Source: Isoetes taiwanensis
Lineage: Eukaryota; Streptophyta; Lycopodiopsida; Isoetales; Isoetaceae
Length of the DNA: 64,000 nt
Assembly (NCBI GenBank): GCA_021234155.1
Contig: JAJEKV010000015.1
Coordinates: 466,852-530,851, forward strand
Direction: 5' to 3'
The notes beneath the pieces were generated by a model. That model did not search any database. It worked only from the letters and a program-made list of their open reading frames with translations, and was not told the origin of the DNA. This document shows, in pieces, positions 1 through 12,400 of the stretch (its first letter is position 1; each line of letters begins with the position of its first letter). The position numbers and the translations under genes are program-made.

Positions 1-60
1 ACAAGTTTTCTCGACATACAAACTCACTTACTAGTGCATTTAGTGGACGGCGTAGAGCTT

Positions 61-1250
61 GCAGCACAACAAATCCTAGATGGATGTTTTTTATAGAACG
101 CTTTCAAGGTCCTCAAGGACTTCAGACGCCGGGCAAGGCAAGGCCGTAGGGTTGCATGGCCGAGGGTTGGTTAGCACGAGAGTCATTATTCTATGTCACC
201 GAAGTTCTTGGCCGATCTACACCCCAATGCTCCACGATTATGGACCGATGAAGACACTCCAACTATAGTTGGAGAAGTTCCCGGCTGAAGACCACGTAAG
301 AAATTGTTCACACTAGAAGAACAGTAAAAAAGTCAATAAGTTTCTCATCTACAACTCCACTCCCATGGAGAAATGGATAAAAAATACGAGGAAGAAAAAA
401 ATAAAGAGAGATGAGGAGAGAAGACGCTATCGACAAAAGAATCGCAAACAACCACTTCCGCATCATCTAGGGTCCCCGCCAAGTGAGATAAACAATAAAT
501 GGCTGCTCGAACAACTAGAGATGGCAAGGCAACGTGGCTAACATGTTTCTAGCGAAGAATTTGCATATGCTAAAGGCGTGTCACTATTTGTAAGTGCAAC
601 TTAATAGCATATAATTCACGAAGTTTCGCTCGCTATTTTGAACATTTGTTCCTTTACTTTGTAGTATAATTCATATGCATCAATATGGTCTTCCGGTGCT
701 CACTTTCGACGACAAAAGTGTGGATCATGGCAAACGACTTATGATTGTGGTATATCAGCAAAGTTTAGTACGCTTTGCCGACCGGGTAGTGCGCACCCAA
801 ACCCAATCGAGGCAATGTTGGAATGGATTGGTACTATAAAGACTATCATGGAGGTTGATGCCCGGTAGTGCATTCAAAACAATGTTGTTTGATGCCGAAT
901 GGTTTGATCTTGTGTGTACCGGGTGCTCATGCCACGACACGCAAAGATCCGAAAGTGGCCTCAGATTCACTAGATTCAACTCGCCTAGTATCGTGGGTCA
1001 AGACACACTCGTGAGGGTTGAGCAATGTGAACAAGTATGTTTACTTGGATGCAATAAAATTTATATATGTCATTAACAAAGGAACTAATGTAATAGAGGT
1101 TTTGTAGGTCACCTTCGCTCCGCATCCTTTGCAAGATCAGTGGTGGTTCAGAGTTCCATGTAAGGCTCGCCCCCCAAGATATTTGAAGGTGAAGAAGAGA
1201 TGGCGGCCGAATAGGGAGGTTGGGGGTTGGGGGGTAGACTATTGTCATGA
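61..1250 (+). pseudogene. CACTA (En/Spm) TNP2-type transposase, C-terminal half, decayed
   Basis: In the family, the TNP2 (Transposase_21) protein binds and cuts CACTA element ends. Here only its C-terminal domains are seen. Around 130-230 a DUF4218-type stretch reads KARP-x-GCMAEGW and ESLFYVTEVL. A frame change then gives APRLWTDEDTPTIVGEVPG (222-292) and, from about 333, a basic linker ending NNKWLLEQLEMARQRG followed by a stop at 539. HVSSEEFAYAKGVSLF then runs into a GTAAGT donor at 590, with an acceptor at 661-664. The next exon (665 on) is DUF4216-like: YNSYASIWSSG, then GTIKTIMEVDAR, a stop, and LFDAEWFDL. A last exon near 1,110 reads QDQWWFRVPCKARPPR. Several stops and frameshifts make it non-functional. 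It enters from beyond the left edge of the window. Domain assignment is by motif memory, not by a search. Confidence 0.75.
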
Positions 1251-1860
1251 TAGAAGACTACCATCGATTGAACCTTCATTACTTTATTATGATTATTATA
1301 TTTTCTTCCCACATATGAATAAGAAAATACTTTGGCATGCTAATTTGTGTATACTACAAACCATATTAGGCAACATTAGTATTGCAACTTCGGGTTATCA
1401 TAGACATTTATGCCAAGTTAATTGGCATCCTAGTATAGACCTATGGCTTGCAAGCCGATCGTATAGCTTCTACATACGCTTGAGTACACGCTTTATGTTT
1501 AATTAATCATAAAATGTGAAGATTCCCTTCAAAATGCAAGATTCATATACAAAAATCATATATGTATTCCCTTCAAAAATACAAAATTCATATAAAACCC
1601 ATACACAATTCAAATACACAAAACAAAGTGGATGCCAAAGGCACATCTAGTGGTATATATCAGCATCCAAGCAGATCCACTCGCGGGCTCAAGGTGCTCG
1701 ACGGTGATTTCCTCCACCCCGCCGTAACAAGCCTCCCGGCATGGAATCCAAGCCTCCCACCCAGGTGTGTCTCGCTTTCCCCAAGGAATTCATGTACGAG
1801 CACTTCCCCTGCATGCCCCGGGTTGGTCCGGTGCAACTTTGAAAGTAGGGCTTCAAAGAA
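1251..1860. other. Gene-free spacer with a 45-bp direct duplication
   Basis: No coding region is recognised. An AT-rich stretch carries two imperfect copies of a segment starting ATTCCCTTCAAAA (1,521-1,549 and 1,566-1,594, period 45). The part after 1,660 is open in several frames on both strands, but none is recognisable. Confidence 0.4.
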
Positions 1861-2262
1861 ATGTTTCCTTCCCAAAGGCCCCTATCCTCTAGCATACGGG
1901 CCAAGCACAACGAAGTTCACCATGCATTTCTTCGTGCACTCGAAGCCCGTATTGAGGGAAGGTTCCGGCCCCAAGAATGCGAAGCGAGGTCTTTCTTTGC
2001 CCCCTATCATGCAAATTTTGTCATGGCTTGCTTGAACTCCGCCTTTCTTGGGTTAGGTTCGCCTCTAGCCACCTCGACCGAGGCGCTCAGTGTGCTCCAA
2101 AGCATCCCCCGCCGCGACGGCTCTCCGGTGCGGATCAAGCTGCATGCATCGAGAAGCGCCATGGCAGATGTAGGTGAGGAGCCCCGGACGGCGGAGGAGG
2201 AGGAGGAAGCTCGGAGGGCGCAGGAGCGAGGACTGAGGGCTACGGAGAAGCCGGAGGACTAA
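1861..2262 (+). CDS. Unrecognised 133-codon ORF
   Basis: The reading frame runs from an ATG to a TAG and ends in an acidic, charged tail with five consecutive glutamates followed by RRAQERGLRATEKPED. The middle has a less charged stretch (YHANFVMACLNSAFLGLG). I do not recognise the family. The opposite strand is also open over 1,660-1,910, so the coding strand is uncertain. It lies directly upstream of a CACTA-type motif cluster, so it may be a second gene or captured sequence inside that element. High GC alone could also keep both strands open. Confidence 0.25.
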   Translation: MFPSQRPLSSSIRAKHNEVHHAFLRALEARIEGRFRPQECEARSFFAPYHANFVMACLNSAFLGLGSPLATSTEALSVLQSIPRRDGSPVRIKLHASRSAMADVGEEPRTAEEEEEARRAQERGLRATEKPED

Positions 2263-2312
2263 TAGGGCAATATATATGGCATCTCAAAGATACCTAAAAC
2301 AAAAAAATTTCG

Positions 2313-2412
2313 TGACGACGCCGTTATAGCCGCTAACGCCGTTATAGACGCCGTTGATCGACCTTTAAACGCCGTTGAACGACGCTTATACGCCTTAAAA
2401 CGACGCTCGTTT
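2313..2412. repeat. CACTA-type subterminal motif cluster (copy A)
   Basis: About 100 bp are packed with variants of GACGCCGTTATAG and CGCCGTTGAACGACG (2,370-2,384). The same motif family fills the sequence next to the CACTA terminus at 26,358 and recurs at 20,236-20,332. Subterminal arrays of short repeats that bind the element's own protein are characteristic of CACTA elements. No CACTA terminal sequence is found next to this cluster, so it may be internal or a truncated end. Confidence 0.55.
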
Positions 2413-2538
2413 TTTAAAAGTCATCGGGCCGGCTTTCATTTTTCCCATTTCTTTTATGATTTGAGTATTGCGAACCATCCTGATCCTAGTTTTTCATTGC
2501 GCTTATTGTGAGTTTTTTCTTTATTGCTTTTGGGATAC

Positions 2539-3068
2539 ATGGCCATGGAAGGTATGCTTCGACGCTTGAACCGCATTCGTGAGGAGATGAGGATTCAAGA
2601 GCAGAGAGATATGGAACCCGCTCTTCACAAGTAAGGCTACACTCAGAAGTTTATACACTTTATTGTATTTTATCTATTTTCTAATCTATAGCTTGGTGTA
2701 GGAGCCGCCGAGGGCATGAGAAGGAAGGGAATCCTCCGAAACCCTCCTCCACTCAAGATGAGGACTATGAAACAACGATCCATCTGGATGAAAGTGTTAA
2801 AGAAGTATGTGATTGGTGAGAAGGCATCACCAAATTGCTAGGAACCAGTGAGTCATTTAGCATGATGAGGGTGCTTCTTGAAAAGATGGTCGTGGTTTGG
2901 AAGCACCACAGAAAAACAAAGATTAACATGATACTAGCGCCGACATATGCATGGCTGACGCCGCATATACTTGACATGGAGCTATGGTTCAAAGGGGATG
3001 GACAAGTGGAGGACTTCACGATAGAAACCATAAGCCAAGCTCGAGGAGTATGTCAATTGTTCAAGTGA
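2539..3068 (+). pseudogene. Split ORF of unknown function inside the CACTA-rich region
   Basis: A first exon starts MAMEGMLRRLNRIREEMR and ends at a GTAAGG donor (2,631). An acceptor at 2,700-2,701 joins in frame to SRRGHEKEGNPPKPSSTQDE and continues to a TGA just after VCDW (about 2,816). The sequence then continues in another frame (EGITKLLGTSESFSMMRVLL, then APTYAWLTPHILDMELWF) to a stop at 3,068. The clean splice fit and the change of frame suggest a once spliced gene that is now broken. I do not recognise the family. Its position suggests an accessory gene of the CACTA element, but that is inference. Confidence 0.35.
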
Positions 3069-3482
3069 TCTTTGTTCAATAAACCTATGTTTTGTACATT
3101 GTTATATTTTCTCTGGGTACAATCTAGCATTGATACATATGCATGAACATGATCCTCAAGGATTCTTTGAAGATATTTTGCATTCTTCGTTGATATCGCC
3201 TTCTTCGCCTCGATTTGCCATTTCGAGCCCCGAGGTTTCTCACACATTTCGACTTGGACTGGTAGAACCAAATTTTCCGAGATTATTTGTGGTTTGACTC
3301 TCCTCAGAAGCTCTTACAAATGGGACACTTCCATGTTCTAAATCTTTCAAATGCACATTCTTAGAAGTTTAGATGGACAAAAATTTTGGATTTTTTCTCC
3401 AACCCGACCGATAGAAGCAGCTACTAAATTTATGTTTCTTTTGTGGCTTGAAGTCAACTGCATCTTCCAAATCTTCCAAATC
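3069..3482. other. Spacer before the satellite array
   Basis: A short open stretch near 3,140-3,293 (DPQGFFEDILHSSLISPSSP) looks codon-like but is not recognised. Nothing else is supported here. Confidence 0.3.
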
Positions 3483-6400
3483 AGCTCTGCTGCCTCAAGA
3501 ATCCGCTGCCCCGACGGTTCTAATGCTAACCCTTTGACCTAGACCTTCTCCAAAAATTCAAAAATTGGGCCGTAGCCGGAGATGAATTAGGGATCCAAAT
3601 CGGCAAAAAATCAGAATTTATTTTCGTGCAATGCATTAATTATGAATTTAATCGCAGGTTGCCATCGCAAAAAGCCCCCACTTCTAATTGCCACATCGGG
3701 AGGAGGACAGGTCCAAACTCCGCTCCGCCGGCCCTTTGGTATAAGCGTTTCTGGCCGCAGCCTTCTGGCCACGCCTAATCGCAATGGATTAGAACTCGCC
3801 TTTCAAAACGAAACCCTTCTAGAGCCCCGGCAACTCACGGTTTACGCTTTGAGGCCCTCCCTTGTCGATTCGGCCGACCTAGCGACGCGGTCTTGAAGTG
3901 GAGTTGGGGTGTTGACGCCGTGAGCTGACCCTAAAATCCTCCCCGAGGCTGCTTTCCCCAAATTTCTCTCCCTAAGGCCCCGGGGAAGAACCGCAACCTC
4001 CCTCTCCTGAACCACGATTTGGCTCGCCAATGGACTCGAACGCTGACATTGCTCGAAAACCAAGTTCCGCGGGCCAAAAGACCAGATTCGCCCCCAAAAC
4101 GTAAACCCTTCTAGAGCCCGCAACCCACTGGGGTTTAGAGGCCCCTCCCTTTGTCGTCAATTCCCGACTTTGGTCTTAAGTGGAGTTGGGGTGTTGACGC
4201 CAGGCCACTAAAATCCTTGTCCAAGGCCGCTGTCTCCTGACTTTGCCTCGGGGAAGGACCATGTCCCTTGAACTGGAGTTGGCTCGCCAATGGACTTGAC
4301 GCCTCCCCGGGATCAAGTTCCGGACACTAAAACTCGCCCCCCAAAACGTAAACCCTTCTAGAGCCCCACCCACGGTTTTACGCCGGAGGCCCCTCCGCAA
4401 TTCGGACCGACTTTGCGCCATGTCTTGAAGTGGAGTTGGGGTGGTTGACGGACACTAAAATCCCTCCAATGCTCGCCCCCTGAATTTGGCTCCCCAAGCC
4501 CTGCCAGGACTGGACCTCCCCTCACCCCAATCCAAGGAGGGAGTTTGGCCAAAATGGACTCTTGCCCATTGCCCCTCGGGGATCAAGTTCCGCGGCCGTA
4601 AGACTAGGACTCTAAAAAAACGTAAACCCTTCTAGAGCCCGGCAACCCACGTGGTTTACGCTGGAGGCCCTCTCTTGTCGATTCGCCGACCTTGCGCCAG
4701 GTCTTGAAGTGGGTTAGTGTTGACGCCAGAGCGCTGACTCCTAGGGGCCCTCCCGAGGTCCCTTGCCCCAATCTCCTCTCCTGGGCCCCTGGACGGACGG
4801 GCGACTCTGACGACTCTCGCCAATGGACTCCAGAACGCCGACATTGCCCTCGGGGACTAAGTTCCGCGGCCAAGACCACCCAACTCCAAGAAGCGCCAAA
4901 GTAGCTCACTTCCATCACACTCAGAATAATTGGCCTAGATGTGCATGCGGATACCGTCGTGGAGGGCGTGAGTGTTTCCTTCGCAAAACCGACCGTAACT
5001 TGCTCCCTAGGGTAATTTCGCCATTCCTGACGATTTGGTGGTCTATTTGCCATTCCGAGCATCCCTGCGTCTCGAACGACAAAACAAAGGCGTTTCTACA
5101 AGGTCGACATCGACGCCTCATGGGTTTGACAAGTTCTCCTGACCGATCCGAATCTTTTGACCTTCCCCAAGAGGGGCCCCCGAACCGAGGATCCAACGGC
5201 CGGATAGGGGAACCGGCCCGGGAGGGTGGTCATTAGCGCAGCCCCGGGAGCGCCGCCAGAAGGGCTGCCTCGAACTTTTTTGATCCCGCCCCCCGGGTCC
5301 TGACTCTCCCTCTTGTGAGGGATCCCCGCAAGGTCCCCGCCTCGCTTGACTTGGGGAAGGGTGCCACCGGGTTGCTCCCGCAACGGCCGCCCCACTGCTC
5401 TAATGCTAACCCTTGACCTAGACCTTCTCCTAAAAATTCAAAATTGGGCCGTAGGCCGAGATGAATTAGGGATCCCGCCGGCAAAAACCGAATTTATTTT
5501 CGTGGTAATGCATTAATTGCGAATTTACTTAATGTCTTGCCATCGCAAAGCGCCGCCTCACTTCTACTTGCCACATCGGGAGGGAGGAAAGGCCCAAACT
5601 CCGCCCCGCCGGGCCCCTTGTTCACAGATTTCTGGGCTGTCGCTTCCGCCAGTCCCAGTGTAACAGATCAGACTCGCCCCAAAACGTAAACCCTTCTAGA
5701 GCCCGGGCAACCCACGTGGTTTACGCTTCGGAGGCCCTCTCCTTGTCGAGCCCGCCGACCTTGCGCCGTGTCTTGAAGTGGGGTTGGGGTGTTGACGCCG
5801 AGCGCTGACCCTAAAATCCCTCCCGAGGTCGCTTGCCCCAAATTTCCCTCTCCCCAAGGCCCCCGGGACGGACGGGCAACCTCCCCTCCTAATCGCTGAT
5901 TCGACTCGCCAATGGACTCGTAACGCCGACATTGCCCCCTGGGACCAAGTTCCGCGGGCCGTAAGACCACCCAACTCCAAGAAGCGCCCAAAGTAGCTCA
6001 CTTCCATCACACCTCGTAGTCAATTGGCCTAGGATGTGCATGCGGATACCGTCGTGGAGGGCGGAGAGTGTTTCCTTCTTTCGCAAAACCGACCGGTAAC
6101 TTGCTCCCTAGGGTAATTTCGCCATTCCTGACGATTTGGCGGGGTCTATTTGCCATTCCGAGCATCCCTGCGCCCGAACGACAAAACAAAGGCGGTTTCT
6201 ACAAGGTCGACATCGTGACGCTCGCCGCTTTGACAAGTTCTCCTGACCGATCTGAATCTTTTGACCTTCCCCAAGAGGGGCCCCGAAACGAGGATCCAAC
6301 GGCCGGATAGGGGAACCGCCCCGAGGGTGGTCATTAGCGCAGCCCCGGGAGCGCCGCCAGAAGGGCTCGCCTCGAACTTTTTGATCCCGCCTCCGTCCCA

Positions 6401-9400
6401 CTCCCCTCTTGTGAGGGATCCCCGCAAGGTCCCGGCCTCGCTTGACTTGGGAAGGGTGCCGCCTCTGCTTCCGCAACCGCTGCCCCGACCGCTCTAATGC
6501 TAACCCTTTGACCTAGACCTTCTCCGGGGGAAAATTCAAAATTGGGCCGTAGTCGAGATGAATTAGGGATCCCAACGCAAAAAATCGAATTTATTTTCGC
6601 GGGTAATGCATTAATTGCAATTTACTTAATGTCCTTGCCACCGCAGCAAGGTCTCTAATTTCTACTTGCCACATCGGAGAGGAGGAAAGGCCCAAACTCC
6701 GGGCCCGCCGGGCCTCTTGCTCCGTATTCTCACTTCCAAAGCCGCCGCCGGCCAGTCCCTGTGTAACAGACTGAGACTCGCCCCCCAAAACGTAAACCCT
6801 TCTAGAGCCCGCAACCCACGTGGTTTACGCTTTCGGAGGCCCCTCTCCTTGTCGATTCGGCCGGACCTTTGCCGTGTCTTGAAGTGGGTTGGGGTGTTGA
6901 CGCCAGAGCTGACCCCTAAAATCCTCCCCGAGGCTCGCTTTTCCCCTGAATTTCCTCCCCCCAAGGCCCCCCGGGACGACGGGCGACCTCCGCCCTCCCA
7001 ATCAAGCGACTGACCGCCAATGGACTCAGAACGCCGACATTGCCCCGGGGACCAAGTTCCGCGGGCCGAAGACCACCCAACTCCAAGAAGCGCCAAAGTA
7101 GCTCACTTCCATCACACTCGTAGTCAATTGGCCTAGGATGTGCATGCGATACCGGCCGTGGGAGGGCGGAGTGTTTCCTTCTTTCGCAAAACCGACCGTG
7201 GTAACTTGCTCCCTAGGGTAATTTCGCCATTCCTGACGATTTGGTGGTCTATTTGCCATTCCTGAGCATCCCTGCGTCCCGAACGACAAAACAAAGGCGG
7301 TTTCTACAAGGCCGACATCGTGACGCCTGCTGGGTTGACAAGTTCTCCTGACCGATCTGGAATCTTTTGACCTTCCCAAGAGGGGCCCCCGAACGGAGGA
7401 TCCAACGGCCGGATAGGGGAACCGCCCGGAGGGTGGTCATTAGCGCAGCCCCGGGAGCGCCGCCAGAAGGGTCTGCCTCGAACTTTTTGGATCCCGCCCT
7501 CGGGTCCTGGGACTCTCCCCTCTTGTGAGGGATCCCCGCAAGGTCCCGGCCTCGCTTGACTTGGGGAAGGGTGCCAGCTCTGCTGTTCCCGCAACCCGCC
7601 TGCCCCGACCGCTCTAATGCTAACCCTTTGACCTAGACCTTCTCCCCCAAAATTCAAAAATTGGGCCGCAGGCCGAGATGAATTAGGATCCCTACGCAAA
7701 AAACCGAATTTATTTTCGTGCAATGCATTAATTGCGAATTTACTTAATGTCTTGCCATCAAGCAAAAGCCCGACTTCTACTTGCCACATCGAGGAGGAAA
7801 GGCCCAAACTCCGCCCCGCCGGGCCTCCCCTGCTCCAGATTCTCTGGCTGCCGCTTCGCCAGTCCCAGTGCAACAGACAGACTCGCCCCCAAAACGTAAA
7901 CCCTTCTAGAGCCCGCAACCCACGTGGTTTACGCTTTGGAGGCCCCTCCTTGTCGATTCGGCCGACCTTGCTCGTCTTGAAGTGGGGTTGGGGTGTTGAC
8001 GCCAGAAAGGCTGACTTAAAATCCTCCCGAGGTCGCTTGTCCCAAATTTCCTCTCCCCCAAGGCCCCGGGGACGGACGGGCGACCTCCGCTCTCCCAATC
8101 GCGACCGACTCGCCAATGGACTCAACGTCCGACATTGCCCTCTGGGACCAAGTTCCGCGGGCCAGAAGACCACCAACTCCAAGAAGCCAAAGTAGCTCAC
8201 TTCCATCACACTCGTAGTCAATTGGCCTAGATGTGCATGCGATACCGCCGTGGAGGGCGGAGTGTTTCCTTCTTTTTTCGCAAAACCGACCGTAACTTGC
8301 TCCCTAGGGTAATTTCGCCATTCCTGACGATTTGGCGGTGGTCTATTTGCCATTCCGAGCATCCCTGCGTCTCGAACGACAAAACAAGTGCGGTTTCTAC
8401 AAGGCCGACATCGACGCCCGCTGGGTTTGACAAGTTCTCCTGACCGATCTGAATCTTTTGACCTTCCCCAAGAGGGGCCCCCGAACGGAGGATCCAACGG
8501 CCGGATAGGGGAACCGGCCCGAGGGGTGGTCATTAGCGCAGCCCCCCGGGAGCGCCGCCAGAAGGGCTGCCTCGAACTTTTTTGATCCCGCCTCCCGGGT
8601 CCTGGACTCTCCCCTCTTGTGAGGGATCCCCGCAAGGTCCTGGCCTCGCTTTGACTTGGGGAAGGGTGCCAGCTCTGCTGTTCCCGCAACCCGGCTGCCC
8701 CGACCGCTCTAATGCTAACCCTTTGACCTAGACCTTCTCCTAAAATTCAAAATTGGGCCGTAGGCGAGATGAATTAGGGATCCCTACCGGCAAAAACCGA
8801 ATTTATTTTTCGCAAATGCATTAATTATGAATTTATTTAATGTCTTGCCATCAAGAAAGCCCGACTTCTACTTGCCACATCGGGAGGAGGAAAGGCCCAA
8901 ACTCCGCCCCGCCGGGCCTCTTTGTTCAGATTCTGGCCCGCTTCCGCCAGTCCCAAGTGCAATGATCAGACTCGCCCCCCCAAAACGTAAACCCTTCTAG
9001 AGCCCCGGCAACCCACTGTGGTTTACGCCGAGGCCCTCTCCTTGTCGATTCGGCCGACCTTTGGCGCCGCGTCTTGAAGTGGGGTTGGGGTGTTGACGCC
9101 AGAGCTGACCCTAAAATCCTCCCGAGGTCGCTTTGCCCCAAATTTCCTCTCCCCAAGGCCCTCGGGATCTGGACGCTTTGCTCCGCCTCCTGAATCAAGG
9201 ATTCGACCGCCAATGGACTCGTAACGCCGACATTGCCCCTCTGGGGACCAAGTTCCGTGGCCGTAAGACCACCCTCAACTCCAAGAAGCGCAAAGTAGCT
9301 CACTTCCATCACACTCGTAGTCAATTGGCCTAGATGTGCATGCGGATACCGTCGCGGGAGGGCGGAGTGTTTCCTTCTTTCGCAAAACCGACCGCGGTAA

Positions 9401-12400
9401 CTTGCTCCCTAGGGTAATTTCGCCATTCCTGACGATTTGGCAGTGGTCTATTTGCCATTCCGAGCATCCCTGCGTCTTAACGACAAAACAAAGGCGGTTT
9501 CTACAAGGCCGACATCGACGCCTCACGGCTTGACAAGTTCTCCTGACCGACTGAATCTTTTGACCTTCCCCTCAAGAGGGGCCCCCGAACGAGGATCCAA
9601 CTACCGGATAGGGGAACCGGCCCCGGAGGGTGGTCATTAGCGCAGCCCTCGGGAGCGCCGCCAGAAGGGCTGCCTCGAACTTTTTTGGATCCCGGCCTCC
9701 CTGGGTCCTGGACTCTCCCCTCTTGTGAGGGATCCCCGCAAGGTCCCGGCCTCGCTTGACTTGGGGAAGGGTGCCAGCTCTGCTGTCCCCGCAACCCGCT
9801 GCCCCGACCGCTCTAATGCTAACCCCTTGACCTAGACCTTCTCCTAAAATTCAAAAAATTGGGCCGTAGGCCGGAGATGAATTAGGGATCCACCGGGCAA
9901 AAACCGAATTTATTTTCGTGCAATGCATTAATTGCGAATTTACTTTAATGTCTTGCCATCAAAAAAGCTTCCTCGACTTCTACTTGCCACATCGGGAGGA
10001 GGAAAGGGCCCAAACTCCGCCCGCCGGGCCTCCCCTGTTCGAGATTCTCGGCCGCCGCTTCGGCCAGTCCCAAGTGCAATGTATCAGATTCCGGCCCCCA
10101 AAACGTAAACCCTTCTAGAGCCTCGCAACCCACGTGGTTTACGCCGGAGGCCCTCCCTTGTCGATTCGGGCCGACCTTTGCGCCGTGGTCTTGAAGTGGG
10201 GTTAGTGTTGACGCCAGAGCGCTGACCCTAAAATCCCCTCCTGAGGTCGCTTTTGTTTCCAAATTCTCTCCCCAAGGCCCCGGGACTCCGACGTGGCCAC
10301 CTCCCCTCCCTGAATCGCGACCACTCGCCAATGGACTCGTGAACGCCGACATTGCCCTGGGACTAAGTTCCGCGGGCTGTAAGACCACCCGAACTCCAAG
10401 AAGCCCAAAGTAGCTCACTTCCATCACACTCGTAGTCAATTGGCCTAGGATGTGCATGCGATACCGCCGGGAGGGCGGAGTGTTTCCTTCTTCGCAAAAC
10501 CCACCGTAACTTGCTCCCTAGGGTAATTTCGCCATTCCTGACGATTTGGTGGTCTATTTGCCATTCCTCGAGCATCCCTGCGTCTCTAACGACAAAAATA
10601 AAGGCGGTTTCTACAAGGTCGACATCGACGACTCACGGGTTTGACAAGTTCTCCTGACCGATCTGAATCTTTTGACCTTCCCAAGAGGGGCCCCCGAACG
10701 GAGGATCCAACGGCCGGATAGGGGAACCGGCCCGGGGGGTGGTCATTAGCGCAGCCCCGGGAGCCCGCCAGAAGGGCTGCCTCGAACTTTTTGGATCCCG
10801 CCTCCTTCGGGTCCTGGACTCTCCCCTCTGTGAGGGGATCCCCGCAAGGTCCTGGCCTCGCTTGACTTGGGAAGGGTGCCGCCTCTGCTTGCCCCGCAAC
10901 GGGCTGCCCCGACCGCTCTAATGCTAACCCTTTGACCTAGACCTTCTCCGAAAAATTCAAAATTGGGCCGTAGGCCGGAGATGAATTAGGGATCCCGCCG
11001 GCAAAAACCGAATTTATTTTCGCGGCAATGCATTAATTGCGAATTTACTTAATGTCTTGCCACCGCAAAAGCTCTCGACTTCTACTTGCCACATCGGGAG
11101 GAGGAAAAGGCCCAAACTCCGCCCCCGCCGGGCCTCTTGTTCCAGATTCTCGGCCGCCGCCGCCAGTCCCAGTGCAACAGACCAGGACTCGCCCCCAAAA
11201 CGTAAACCCTTCTAGAGCCCGGCAACCCACTGTGGTTTACGCTTCGAGGCCCTCTCCTTGTCGATTCGGCCGGACCTTGCGCGCGGTCTTGAAGTGGGGT
11301 TGGGGTGTTGACGCCAGAGCTGGACCCTAAAATCCTCCCGAGGTCGCTTGCCCCAAATTTCCTCTCCCCAAGGCCCCCGGGACTCGGACGGGCGACCTCC
11401 GCCCTAATCGCTGATCCGACCGCCAATGGACTCCTAACGCCGACATTGCCCCGGGGACCAAGTTCCGCGGGCCGTAAGACCACCCAACTCCAAGAAGCCA
11501 AAGTAGCTCACTTCCATCACACTCGTAGTCAATTGGCCTAGGATGTGCATGGGATACCGCCGTGGAGGGCGGAGTGTTTCCTTCTTTCGCAAAAACCACC
11601 GTAACTTGCTCCCTAGGGTAATTTCGCCCATTCCTGACGATTTGGCAGGGTCTATTTGCCATTCCGAGCATCCCTGCGTCCAACGACAAAAACAAGGCGG
11701 GGTTTCTACAAGGTCGACATCGAGACGCCGCCGGGTTTTGACAAGTTCTCCCGACCGATCTGAATCTTTTGGACCTTCCCCAAGAGGGGCCCCCCGAACG
11801 GAGGGATCCAACGGCCGGATAGGGGAACCGGCCCGGGAGGGTGGTCATTAGCGCAGCAGCCCCCGGGAGCGCCGCCAGAAGGGCTGCCTCGAACTTTTTG
11901 ATCCCGGCCCCGGGTCCTGACTCTCCCCTCTTGTGAGGGATCCCCGCAAGGTCCCTCGCCTCGCTTGACTTGGGGAAGGGTGCCGCCTCTGCTGTTCCCG
12001 AAACCGCTGCCCCGACCGCTCTAATGCTAACCCTTTGACCTAGACCTTCTCTCCGAAATTCAAAAATTGGGCCGTAGGCCGAGATGAATTAGGGATCCTC
12101 ACCGCAAAACCGAATTTATTTTCGCAATGCATTAATTGCGAATTTACGAATGTCTTGCCACCGCAGCCTCCCCCGACTTCTACTTGCCACATCGGGAGGA
12201 GGAAAGGCCCAAACTCCGCCCCGCCGCCTCTTGTTCGTGATTCTGGGCTGCCGCCGCCAGTCCCAGTGCAACAGACCAGACTCGCCCCCAAAACGAAACC
12301 CTTCTAGAGCCCGGCAACCCACGTGGTTTACGCTTCGAGGCCCTCTCCTTGTCGATTCGGCCGGACCTTGCGCCGTGGTCTTGAAGTGGGGTTGGGGTGT

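Noticed and set aside
7304-8689. 461-codon open frame on the minus strand
   Set aside because: It crosses more than one full satellite unit and is not open in other units. High GC and the indel pattern explain it.
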